Below, in pieces: positions 1-6,136 of a stretch of 7,126 bases of DNA (position 1 is the stretch's first letter; the number at the start of each line of letters is the position of its first letter). Position numbers and translations under genes: made by a program. This DNA is from a bacterium (GTDB lineage Bacteria > Thermosulfidibacterota > Thermosulfidibacteria > Thermosulfidibacterales > JALWSI01). Where the stretch lies: contig JALWSI010000082.1 of assembly GCA_027080315.1 (NCBI GenBank), positions 1 to 7,126 of the forward strand, given 5' to 3'. A model generated the notes under the pieces. The model was not told the DNA's origin, made no database searches, and saw only the letters and a program-made list of their open reading frames with translations.

Positions 1-774
1 AATCAGCAGCTCTGCTCGGCACCATCTCTTGCCAGTCTCCACATAGAGAGAGGTGGCTCGGTGGGTGAGTTCAGCTGGGAATCTCTCTGTGTTCACATTC
101 AGGCCTATTCCCAGCACCATCCAGCTCAGACTGGCCCCATGACTCTCCGCCTCTACCAGAATACCTGCCACTTTTCGGGAGGATATGAATAGATCATTTG
201 GCCACTTTATTTTGGCCTCAATCTTACACACCTCTCTCACCGTCTCGACGAGAGCCACAGAGGCCACCATTGTTAGACGCTGGGCCTCCATCAAGCCCTT
301 CTTAGGGCGGAGCAGCAGTGATAGGTAGAGGCTTGCCCTGTGAGGGGAGTACCATGATCTTCCGCTTCTCCCTTTGCCTTTGGTTTGACCCTCTGCCACC
401 ACCAAGGTGCCCTCAGGGGCTCCCTCTCTGGCCATTCTGGCACAGAGGGTGTTTGTTGAGTCAACAATGTCAAAGTAGTGGTAATGGTCAGGAGCAAGAA
501 GATGGGTAAGATCCTCGCCCGCCTCTGCCACGCGGGGTAGGAAGATGGCAGGGTGAAGCAGATCAAAGACGCTATTGAGTCTGTAGCCTTTGCCTTGCTC
601 CCTCTCAATGGAGATTCCTGCCTGTTCCAGGTTATTGATCCATTTCCAGATGGCTGTTCGTGAGAGTCCGGTCTTTTTGGCGAGCTCTTCTCCCGAGACC
701 CACTGGCCCTTATTGGCCACTAAGGCCTCTCCAATCACAAGCCAGGGGGGGCTCTTTTGAACGGTTAAAGACAT
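1..774 (-). CDS. birA: Biotin--[acetyl-CoA-carboxylase] ligase / biotin operon repressor BirA (3' end beyond the window)
   Basis: This enzyme makes biotinyl-5'-AMP and transfers biotin to a lysine of carboxylase carrier domains. The frame is open with no stop for 258 codons and leaves the window at base 1, so the end of the catalytic domain and the C-terminal domain are not seen. Residues about 10-66 form a winged helix-turn-helix (SGEELAKKTGLSRTAIWKWI, then GKGYRL), so this is the bifunctional class I type that can also repress biotin genes. The ligase domain shows DSTN (105-108), the biotinyl-AMP loop GKGRSGRSW (133-141), KWPND (190-194), KVAGIL with the expected catalytic lysine (201-206) and GIGLNVN (222-228). 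The ATG overlaps the last 10 bp of recJ. The Shine-Dalgarno AGGGG is weak and 11 nt away, so translation probably depends on coupling to recJ. No BirA operator was recognised in the window. The identification is firm; repressor activity is inferred from the helix-turn-helix. Confidence 0.95.
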   Translation of the reverse strand, partial: MSLTVQKSPPWLVIGEALVANKGQWVSGEELAKKTGLSRTAIWKWINNLEQAGISIEREQGKGYRLNSVFDLLHPAIFLPRVAEAGEDLTHLLAPDHYHYFDIVDSTNTLCARMAREGAPEGTLVVAEGQTKGKGRSGRSWYSPHRASLYLSLLLRPKKGLMEAQRLTMVASVALVETVREVCKIEAKIKWPNDLFISSRKVAGILVEAESHGASLSWMVLGIGLNVNTERFPAELTHRATSLYVETGKRWCRAELLI

Positions 775-2471
775 GCAGGACGGATCCCCTTCACCGATAA
801 CTGAAGGGTCTTGTTGCCGTTCCACAGATTCAGGGTGGGATACACAGCCAGATCTACCCTGGTGTTCTGCACAATTGAGAGGGTGTCTCCAAGGTCAAAT
901 CCTATACATTCCACCACGGTATTGCCCTTTACTGCTTGGAACTTAAGATGGTTTTTACCCACGATCTTGGGATTTTGAACTGATACCTCTCTCATGAGAA
1001 AGAAGGGTTGAGGGTTGGCCTCGCCATAAGGCTCCAGAAGCTTCAGATCGTTGAGAAGCTTTCCGTTAAGGTCCTTCATCTCAATAGTACCTTCAAGCTC
1101 AAGGACCTTCTCTCTCTTTTCAAAGACCAATCTCTCGGCAACCTGGGCCACAGCCTCTTTGAAAGGCCCTGCGTTCTCCTTGGAGATGCTGAAACCTGCG
1201 GCCTTCTTGTGCCCTCCAAGGCCTTTTAGCAGGTTAGAGCATCTTTGGAGTATCTCAAGAAGATCGGTCTCTCCCCAGCTCCTTGCCGATCCTCTTCCCG
1301 TTTCTCCATTGAAGAAGGAGACCAAGGCCGTGGGACGTCTAAGCCTCTCTGCCACCCTGGCAGCCACTATTCCAATCACCCCAGGATGCCAATCATCTCC
1401 AAAGAATACAGCAAAGGGAGGCAGCTCTTTCTCTCGGTCTGCCTTCCTCATCACCTCTTTCAGTATCCCTTCTTCAACCTTCTGTCTTTGCTGGTTTATG
1501 GAGTGCAGCCTCCTTGCAATCTCCATGGCTGCCTCTTCGTTCTCTTTGAGGAGAAGCTCAAGGGCGGGCATGGCGTCTCCCATCCTTCCTGCAGCGTTTA
1601 GGCGTGGAGCCAGTATGAAGGAGATCTCCCAGTTCGTTACGTGCCCCTTGCGACCTGCCACCTTCATCAGTGCCGAGATCCCAGGGCGTTTTCTTTGCTC
1701 CAAGACCCTGAGTCCGTACCGAGCTATGAAGCGGTTTGCACCAACCAACGGAACCACATCGGCTATGGTACCAAGGAGGGCTAAGTCCAAGTACTCTTTA
1801 AGCGCCTCTGTTGCCCCTGCTTTTCCTTCAAGCCTCTCTGCAACGGCCTCTACCACCTTCAAGGCCACTCCCACCCCTGCCAGAGGATCAATGGACTCTT
1901 GTACCGCCGGGTCAAGTATGGCCAAGGCATCAGGCAACGGCCCAGAAGGCTGATGATGATCCGTTATTATCACATCCATTCCGAGTTCTTTGGCCCAGGC
2001 TACCTCTTCAACGCTTGAGATGCCACAGTCAACGGTGATCAACAGGGTCACTCCCTGTTCTGACATCTGCTGGATGATCTCTTTTGATAGGCCGTATCCC
2101 TCTGCGAGACGGTGGGGTATGTGAGAGATGGTTCCCGCTTTGCCTTTGGGGTGGTGGGAAGAGAGGAAGTGGCTCAGTATTGCGGTTGAGGTCACCCCAT
2201 CTACGTCATAGTCACCGCATATCCCTATGGTCTCTCCATTGACCAAGGCCTTCTCAATCCTGTCCACGGCCTTCTCCATCTGGGGAAAGGGGTTAGAGGA
2301 TACCCAGAACTCTTTGCCGACCTCCAGAAAACCCTTGGCCTCATTCACCTCTGCTATGCCACGGCTCACCAGAACCGAGGCAACAGGCCTTGCTAAGTTT
2401 AGTGCATTAACCAGTTCTTTAACCTTGGCGGGATCGCTCTCTCTTAAAACCCACCTGCTGAACTTCTCCAT
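765..2471 (-). CDS. recJ: Single-stranded-DNA-specific 5'-3' exonuclease RecJ
   Basis: RecJ degrades single-stranded DNA 5' to 3' in recombinational repair, mismatch repair and rescue of stalled forks. At 568 residues it has the usual bacterial length. The DHH phosphoesterase motifs appear in order: DYDVDG (87-92), AEGYGL (123-128), VDCG (147-150) and TDHH (170-173), which supply the metal-binding aspartates and histidines. These are followed by the RecJ-typical ALLGTIADVVPL (231-242) and LAPRLNAAGRMGDA (287-300). The DHHA1 domain has GRGSARS (392-398) and GGHKKAAGF (419-427). The C-terminal OB-like part contains LLEPYGEANPQPF (478-490). No key residue is missing. The ATG at 2471 has AGGAGC 6 nt upstream, inside the final codons of the methyltransferase gene, which it overlaps by 28 bp. 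The stop lies inside the start of birA. Placement third in an overlapping operon suggests expression coupled to its neighbours rather than damage-specific control, but that is inference. Confidence 0.97.
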   Translation of the reverse strand: MEKFSRWVLRESDPAKVKELVNALNLARPVASVLVSRGIAEVNEAKGFLEVGKEFWVSSNPFPQMEKAVDRIEKALVNGETIGICGDYDVDGVTSTAILSHFLSSHHPKGKAGTISHIPHRLAEGYGLSKEIIQQMSEQGVTLLITVDCGISSVEEVAWAKELGMDVIITDHHQPSGPLPDALAILDPAVQESIDPLAGVGVALKVVEAVAERLEGKAGATEALKEYLDLALLGTIADVVPLVGANRFIARYGLRVLEQRKRPGISALMKVAGRKGHVTNWEISFILAPRLNAAGRMGDAMPALELLLKENEEAAMEIARRLHSINQQRQKVEEGILKEVMRKADREKELPPFAVFFGDDWHPGVIGIVAARVAERLRRPTALVSFFNGETGRGSARSWGETDLLEILQRCSNLLKGLGGHKKAAGFSISKENAGPFKEAVAQVAERLVFEKREKVLELEGTIEMKDLNGKLLNDLKLLEPYGEANPQPFFLMREVSVQNPKIVGKNHLKFQAVKGNTVVECIGFDLGDTLSIVQNTRVDLAVYPTLNLWNGNKTLQLSVKGIRPACL

Positions 2472-3229
2472 TTGTAAGCTCCTATCAATTCGGTAACCTT
2501 TTCGTGGTAGCGATGAGGCCTTTTGTATATCACTAAGGGTGGTGCTACCCTGGTCTCTCCCTTTTTTCCGCCTTTCACACCTTCTAAGAAGACCAGTTTA
2601 GCCTCTTGGTCAACCAGTGAGTGTATGAAACGAATCAGCTTTGGTTCTATGCCTTTCTCTCTCATCTCACTCAAAAGGTCCACCACCCTCATGGCATCAA
2701 ATATTATCCCCAGTTTTCCTCTAAACTTCAGGGCGTAAAAGGCGTTCTCAATAAGGGTGCTGAGATCCCCGTGGATCTCGTGTCTCGCGATGGCCTTCTC
2801 TGAATTAGGGTTTGTTCTGCCTGAGTTGATCCGATAGTATGGTGGATTGGTGATCACATAGTCAAAGGAATCTCCCTCTACAATCTGGGGGAGGTCGGTG
2901 AAAGAGCCCTCAACCACCCTGATGTTCTGGGATAATCCGTTTATATCTGCGTTCCTCTTTGCCCTTCTGGCGAGGGCCCGCTGTATCTCAATGGCACATA
3001 TCCTCACGTTGGGAAATCTTCGTGCAAGAATGAGTGAGAGAACCCCGCACCCGGTACCCATGTCAAGCACCAAGCCCTTTTTAGGAGGATCTGCCAAAGA
3101 GGCAAGCAGAAGGGAGTCTATTCCAAACCTGTAGCCACTTTTGCTCTGGATAACCTTTAAACCCCAGTGGCGAAGCTCGTCTAAACTCTCACCGGGATAG
3201 AGCAGACCTACAGGCTTCTCTGCCGTCAT
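2444..3229 (-). CDS. TrmN6-like tRNA1(Val) adenine-37-N6 methyltransferase family protein
   Basis: This is a class I S-adenosylmethionine-dependent methyltransferase of the TrmN6/YfiC group, whose studied E. coli member methylates N6 of adenosine 37 in tRNA1(Val). Sequence support: an N-terminal segment GYRFGIDSLLLA (32-43) resembling the family's pre-motif, SAM-binding motif I VLDMGTGCG (54-62), an acidic motif II residue in CAIE (78-81), and catalytic motif IV NPPYY (128-132), which marks amino-group methylation of adenine, cytosine or glutamine. The length, 261 residues, is close to the family norm of roughly 245-260. The ATG has AAGGAT 5 nt upstream. The next in-frame start lies past the conserved GYRFG segment, so the 41-bp overlap with the preceding mutase gene looks real. 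NPPY methyltransferases also include rRNA and protein-glutamine enzymes; the RFG-D-LLLA lead-in favours TrmN6, but the exact substrate is not proven. Confidence 0.83.
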   Translation of the reverse strand: MTAEKPVGLLYPGESLDELRHWGLKVIQSKSGYRFGIDSLLLASLADPPKKGLVLDMGTGCGVLSLILARRFPNVRICAIEIQRALARRAKRNADINGLSQNIRVVEGSFTDLPQIVEGDSFDYVITNPPYYRINSGRTNPNSEKAIARHEIHGDLSTLIENAFYALKFRGKLGIIFDAMRVVDLLSEMREKGIEPKLIRFIHSLVDQEAKLVFLEGVKGGKKGETRVAPPLVIYKRPHRYHEKVTELIGAYKWRSSAGGF

Positions 3230-4613
3230 TAAGGATCCTTTCCAGCTCTCTCTCTTTCGGTGCCTCTGCGTAAAGCCTCAAAAGAGGCTCAGTTCCCGAG
3301 GCCCTCACCAAGAGCCATGCCCCTCCTTGAAGTACCAGTTTAACCCCGTCTTTGTCCCTCATCTCAACGACCCTTATTCCTCCAATCTTATCAGGGGGAT
3401 TGGTCTTTAAGCTCTCAACGACGCGTCTCCCCTCATTGACGGGCATTGAGAGGTCAATCCGCTTGTACAGGTAAGGGCCGTACCTTCTCTCCATGCGTTT
3501 CAGGGCCTCTCTTAGGGAGATGCCCCAGGTTCCCAGCATCTCAAGCACCATCAACCCCGATAGGATACCGTCCCGCTCTGGTATGTGAAAGCCAAAGGCG
3601 ACGCCTCCGCTCTCTTCCCCGGCTATCAGGGTGGGCTTCTCTTTCATATGAGGGGCTATGTATTTGAAACCTATGCCTGTCTCTACGCACTCAAGGCCCA
3701 TCTCTTGGCATATGTGTTCAATGAGCATAGTTGTTGAAAAGCTCTTCACCACCTGGCCATTCAATCCCTTCTCTTTAGTGAGATAGAGTAGAAGCAGGGA
3801 TAATACTTGATGTGGGCTTACCCAGCTTCCATTCTCATCCACCATTCCCAACCTGTCTCCGTCTCCGTCCATAGCAACACCCAAAGCTGGGTATGAACCT
3901 GAAAGCACCTCTCTCATCAGATCCTGCAGGTTTCTTGGAATGGGTTCTGGATCAAGACTACCGAAGCCCGGATTGTGGCATAGGTGTATTCCTCTAACCC
4001 TGAGGGAGGTTTTGTTTTGTAGCAGCCTCAAAAAGTCCCCGTTCACTGCGCCATACAGGGGGTCAGAGACAACCTCGGAGACCACGGCTTCAATTCTGTT
4101 CCAATCAACCAGAGATGAGACCCTGTTGAGATAGGGAGATCTCATATCCTCTTCCGTTAGCAGGTCAGAGGTTTCTTTCTGTCTCGCCCTGAGCTTGCCG
4201 GAGTTGGCTTTATCTTCAATGGCCTTTGTCACGGTGTCAGGGGCAGATGCTCCCTCTCGGGTCTTTATCTTGAATCCATTGAAGCGGGGAGGGTTATGGC
4301 TTGCGGTTATCATCACCCCCCAGGCTGAGCCGTTGTTAACCACATCCCAGGAGAGGGCAGGGGTGGTTATGGACGAACTTGCGATTCTTACAGGTATGCC
4401 GTTTGCCGCCATCACCTGGGCTGCTTTGTGGGCAAATTTGTCTGAGAGAAACCTGGTATCGTATCCTACAGAAACCCCTTCTTTTAAGGCATCCTCTCTC
4501 TCAATGAAGACCTCTGCCGTTGCCTGGGCAATAAGCTCAAGGTTTTCAAAGGTGAAATCTTCGGCAATCACCCCTCTCCAACCGTCTGTGCCAAACCGAA
4601 AGGCCCTTTTCAT
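3189..4613 (-). CDS. Phosphoglucomutase/phosphomannomutase family protein (alpha-D-phosphohexomutase)
   Basis: This enzyme moves phosphate between C1 and C6 of a hexose, supplying sugar-1-phosphates for nucleotide sugars, glycogen or envelope polysaccharide. All four superfamily motifs are intact: FGTDGWRG near the N terminus (7-14) and the phosphoserine loop TASHNPP (103-109, serine 105) in domain 1, Mg-binding DGDGDR (249-254) in domain 2, sugar-binding GEESGG (332-337) in domain 3, and phosphate-binding RASGTEP (437-443) in domain 4. The 474-residue length fits. The GTDGWRGVIAEDF opening resembles the phosphoglucomutase/phosphomannomutase set rather than GlmM, whose opening is typically GTDGIRG; glucose versus mannose preference cannot be read from sequence. 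The ATG has AAGGA 8 nt upstream. It is the first gene of the minus-strand block, about 95 bp downstream of a sigma-70-type promoter, and overlaps the methyltransferase gene by 41 bp. The 3' neighbours give no pathway clue. Confidence 0.92.
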   Translation of the reverse strand: MKRAFRFGTDGWRGVIAEDFTFENLELIAQATAEVFIEREDALKEGVSVGYDTRFLSDKFAHKAAQVMAANGIPVRIASSSITTPALSWDVVNNGSAWGVMITASHNPPRFNGFKIKTREGASAPDTVTKAIEDKANSGKLRARQKETSDLLTEEDMRSPYLNRVSSLVDWNRIEAVVSEVVSDPLYGAVNGDFLRLLQNKTSLRVRGIHLCHNPGFGSLDPEPIPRNLQDLMREVLSGSYPALGVAMDGDGDRLGMVDENGSWVSPHQVLSLLLLYLTKEKGLNGQVVKSFSTTMLIEHICQEMGLECVETGIGFKYIAPHMKEKPTLIAGEESGGVAFGFHIPERDGILSGLMVLEMLGTWGISLREALKRMERRYGPYLYKRIDLSMPVNEGRRVVESLKTNPPDKIGGIRVVEMRDKDGVKLVLQGGAWLLVRASGTEPLLRLYAEAPKERELERILNDGREACRSALSR

Positions 4614-4707
4614 GGTTCTCGTCCTTTCTCTTCTTGAATGAATAACAGCCTTTGCGTGAGAATCTACACCTTGTGGCGAGATAACAGCAACCGCTCACCC
4701 TGTTGGG

Positions 4708-4737
4708 GTTATACTGGTCCTCCGAGGGCCTTGGCAA
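4708..4737 (-). promoter_or_regulatory. Sigma-70-type promoter for the mutase-trmN6-recJ-birA block
   Basis: Read on the minus strand, a -35 box TTGCCA (4737-4732) is followed after 18 bp by a -10 box TATAAC (4713-4708). Each hexamer differs from consensus by one base. The expected start of transcription is near 4701, which gives a leader of about 88 nt before the mutase ATG. It is correctly placed and oriented for the whole overlapping minus-strand block. The -35 box sits inside a palindrome, so repression at this point is possible. The promoter is predicted from sequence only. Confidence 0.6.
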
Positions 4738-4739
4738 GG
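4729..4739. repeat. Short palindrome CCTTGGCAAGG, possible operator or activator site
   Basis: Five-base arms CCTTG and CAAGG flank one central base. It covers the -35 box of the minus-strand promoter and is centred about 122 bp upstream of the predicted sigma-54 start site. Binding here could therefore block transcription to the left, or it could be an enhancer half for the flagellar promoter on the right. An 11-bp palindrome also arises by chance, and no second copy was noticed in the spacer. Confidence 0.3.
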
Positions 4740-4828
4740 TGGAAGATATTACCGGGTAGGGCGGAACATTTTTCTTGATCTGGGTAACTTTCTCCTTCTT
4801 TACTGGGGTTTTGGATTGAGATGCCTGC

Positions 4829-4846
4829 TTGGAACGGTTCTTGCTT
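4829..4846 (+). promoter_or_regulatory. Sigma-54 (RpoN) type promoter for flgBC-fliE
   Basis: The sequence TTGGAACGGTTCTTGCTT matches the -24/-12 consensus TTGGCACG-N4-TTGCW with one mismatch (A for C in the -24 element). The invariant GG (4831-4832) and GC (4843-4844) are exactly 10 bp apart. The start of transcription would fall near 4856, leaving a leader of about 38 nt that contains the flgB ribosome binding site. Flagellar rod genes are known sigma-54 targets in several phyla, which fits. An NtrC-type activator would be required; none is encoded in this window. Confidence 0.65.
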
Positions 4847-4877
4847 CCTTCATAGACAGGAGAAGAATAGCAGGCAG

Positions 4878-4885
4878 AGGAGGAG
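4878..4885 (+). promoter_or_regulatory. Ribosome binding site deciding the flgB GTG start
   Basis: AGGAGGAG lies 8 nt before the GTG at 4894. It is the best Shine-Dalgarno near the N terminus and favours this GTG over the adjacent TTG at 4897 and the later GTG at 4906. Confidence 0.75.
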
Positions 4886-4893
4886 AATAGACG

Positions 4894-5316
4894 GTGTTGG
4901 GCCGCGTGTTTCAAGAGACGGGGTTAGATGCTCTGGCCAAGGCCATGAGCCTTCGTGAAAAGGCTCATGAGTACATAGCCGCAAACATAGCCAATGTTGA
5001 TACCCCTGGCTACAAGGCCAAGCATCTGGACTTTGAAAGGGAGCTTCAAGAGGCCCTTGGCTACAACAAGGAGTACCATATTAAGCTTATGCGCACCAAT
5101 CCTAAGCATCTTCCCCAGAGAGAGTTTGGGCTTGACGCTGTGAAGGGCAGAGTGCTGATTGATGAGGCCCCACTTCGCAACGACGGGAACTCTGTTGACA
5201 TAGACAAGGAGATGGCCATGCTGGCAGAGAACCAGCTTCTGCATGACACCTATGCCCAGGGGATCTCCTCAACCCTTTCTATGCTCAAGTACGCCATAAG
5301 TGAGGGTAGGAGGTAA
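4894..5316 (+). CDS. flgB: Flagellar basal-body proximal rod protein FlgB
   Basis: FlgB is a structural protein of the proximal rod that crosses the periplasm and joins the MS ring to the rest of the rod; it leaves the cell through the flagellar type III export system, so no signal peptide is expected and none is present. At 140 residues it has the normal length. The N-terminal rod signature is ANIANVDTPGYKAK (30-43), and the C-terminal part contains RNDGNSVDIDKEM (95-107) followed by the helix MLAENQLLHDTYAQ (109-122), both typical of FlgB. It begins with GTG after a strong ribosome binding site. It is first in a same-strand series with flgC 3 bp downstream, and a sigma-54-type promoter lies about 48 bp upstream of the start codon. 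No anomalies. Confidence 0.96.
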   Translation: MLGRVFQETGLDALAKAMSLREKAHEYIAANIANVDTPGYKAKHLDFERELQEALGYNKEYHIKLMRTNPKHLPQREFGLDAVKGRVLIDEAPLRNDGNSVDIDKEMAMLAENQLLHDTYAQGISSTLSMLKYAISEGRR

Positions 5317-5319
5317 GCC

Positions 5320-5784
5320 ATGGACACCTTCTTTGCGTCTTTCGGAATAGGAGCCACGGGCATGAAGGCCCAGCGGATGCGTATGGACATCATAGCGGCA
5401 AACATCGCAAACGCTCACACAACCCGTACGCCTGAGGGCGGACCTTACAGGAGGAAAGACTTGGTGTTTGCTGCCCTGCCTTACGATGAGGGTGGGCAGC
5501 CGCAGTCCTTCTTAGACATGCTAATCAAGGCAGGGGAAGAAGAGAAGGATCCCCAGGGGGTTTATGTGGCCACCATTGTGGAAGATAAGGGAAAGCCCCG
5601 GATGGTTTACGATCCTGACCATCCCGATGCTAATGCAGAGGGATACGTGGCGTATCCCAACATAGATGTTGTCAAAGAGATGGTGAACCTGTTATCTGCA
5701 TCTCGGTCATACGAGGCCAATGTGACGGTGATGAACGCCGCCAAGAGCATGGCCTTGAAGACCTTGGATATTGGAAGGGTGTAA
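5320..5784 (+). CDS. flgC: Flagellar basal-body proximal rod protein FlgC
   Basis: FlgC is the second proximal-rod subunit, exported by the flagellar type III system and assembled with FlgB and FlgF. The 154 residues show the N-terminal rod motif AANIANAHTTRTPEGGPYRR (26-45), whose TTRTPEGGPYRR part is characteristic of FlgC, and a conserved C-terminal region with YDPDHPDANAEGYVAYPNID (97-116) and MVNLLSASRSYEANVTVMNA (121-140). The ATG has a near-ideal AGGAGG 6 nt upstream that runs into the flgB stop codon, so the two genes are almost certainly co-translated. Length and motifs are normal for the family. Confidence 0.97.
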   Translation: MDTFFASFGIGATGMKAQRMRMDIIAANIANAHTTRTPEGGPYRRKDLVFAALPYDEGGQPQSFLDMLIKAGEEEKDPQGVYVATIVEDKGKPRMVYDPDHPDANAEGYVAYPNIDVVKEMVNLLSASRSYEANVTVMNAAKSMALKTLDIGRV

Positions 5785-5793
5785 GGAGGCGCA

Positions 5794-6111
5794 ATGAGCA
5801 CTCTTGATCAATTGCAAGGCAACATCATCAGGGGACCAGATGAGTCTCTTCCTTCTCAACAGAAGGGGCCTGCCTCAAAGAGCGAGAAGAGCTCGTCCTT
5901 CAAAGAGATGCTGAAGGAGAGCATAGAAGAGGTGAATAAACTGCAACTTGAGGCAGAGAAGACCATGGAGGACCTGGCCTCTGGCAAAGAGAAGGACATA
6001 CAGCACGCCATGATGACCCTTCAAAAGGCTGATGTTTCTCTGCGCACCATGATGGAGGTGCGCAACAAGCTGGTAGAGGCGTATCAGGAAATAATGAGAA
6101 TGCAGGTGTAG
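5794..6111 (+). CDS. fliE: Flagellar hook-basal body protein FliE (MS ring-rod adapter)
   Basis: FliE joins the FliF MS ring to the first rod subunits and is among the first proteins exported. The 105-residue length fits the family. The first 35 residues are polar and variable, as is usual. From residue 36 the conserved segment begins (SFKEMLKESIEEVNKLQLEA), and the C-terminal signature is present in full: DIQHAMMTLQKADVSLRTMM (68-87) and then VRNKLVEAYQEIMRMQV (89-105). The ATG lies 9 bp after the flgC stop, with AAGGAGG 4 nt before it. It is the last flagellar gene seen; the next gene is nadC, not fliF. Confidence 0.95.
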   Translation: MSTLDQLQGNIIRGPDESLPSQQKGPASKSEKSSSFKEMLKESIEEVNKLQLEAEKTMEDLASGKEKDIQHAMMTLQKADVSLRTMMEVRNKLVEAYQEIMRMQV

Positions 6112-6136
6112 CGCTTAGCCGCTGCATAGCCAGTGC

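Larger units (their letters stand above)
4614..4893. other. Divergent intergenic region with promoters for both blocks
   Basis: This 280-bp spacer separates the start of the mutase gene (minus) from flgB (plus). Within it I can point to a sigma-70-type promoter on the minus strand, an 11-bp palindrome over its -35 box, a sigma-54-type promoter on the plus strand, and the flgB ribosome binding site. A minus-strand frame stays open across the whole spacer (from a TTG at 4914 down to 4546), but it has no ribosome binding site, overlaps the starts of both flanking genes and resembles no family I know, so I do not call it a gene. No tRNA, riboswitch or terminator hairpin was seen. Confidence 0.7.

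Noticed and set aside
1051-1953. Long plus-strand open frame of 300 codons opposite recJ.
   Set aside because: It is antisense to a fully conserved recJ, is dominated by serine, proline and alanine as expected from a complementary frame, and has no recognisable domain.
4687-4700. Possible second sigma-54 site on the minus strand (GG-N10-GC with a good TTGCT half) facing the mutase gene.
   Set aside because: Only the GG of the -24 element matches, and the stronger sigma-70-type promoter lies just upstream in the same direction.
4637-4783. Plus-strand frame of 48 codons starting at an ATG near 4637.
   Set aside because: No ribosome binding site, composition without family resemblance, and it runs across the minus-strand promoter.
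4546-4914. Minus-strand open frame of 122 codons spanning the whole divergent spacer, rich in serine, lysine and cysteine; a neighbouring frame near 4855-4890 reads as a hydrophobic ILLLCLLFFSC run that looks like a lipoprotein signal.
   Set aside because: It starts with TTG without a ribosome binding site, overlaps the starts of both flanking genes, contains both predicted promoters, and resembles no known family. The hydrophobic run lacks a start codon and ends at a stop after two more bases of frame. A decayed lipoprotein gene is possible but unsupported; a search of relatives for an intact version would decide.
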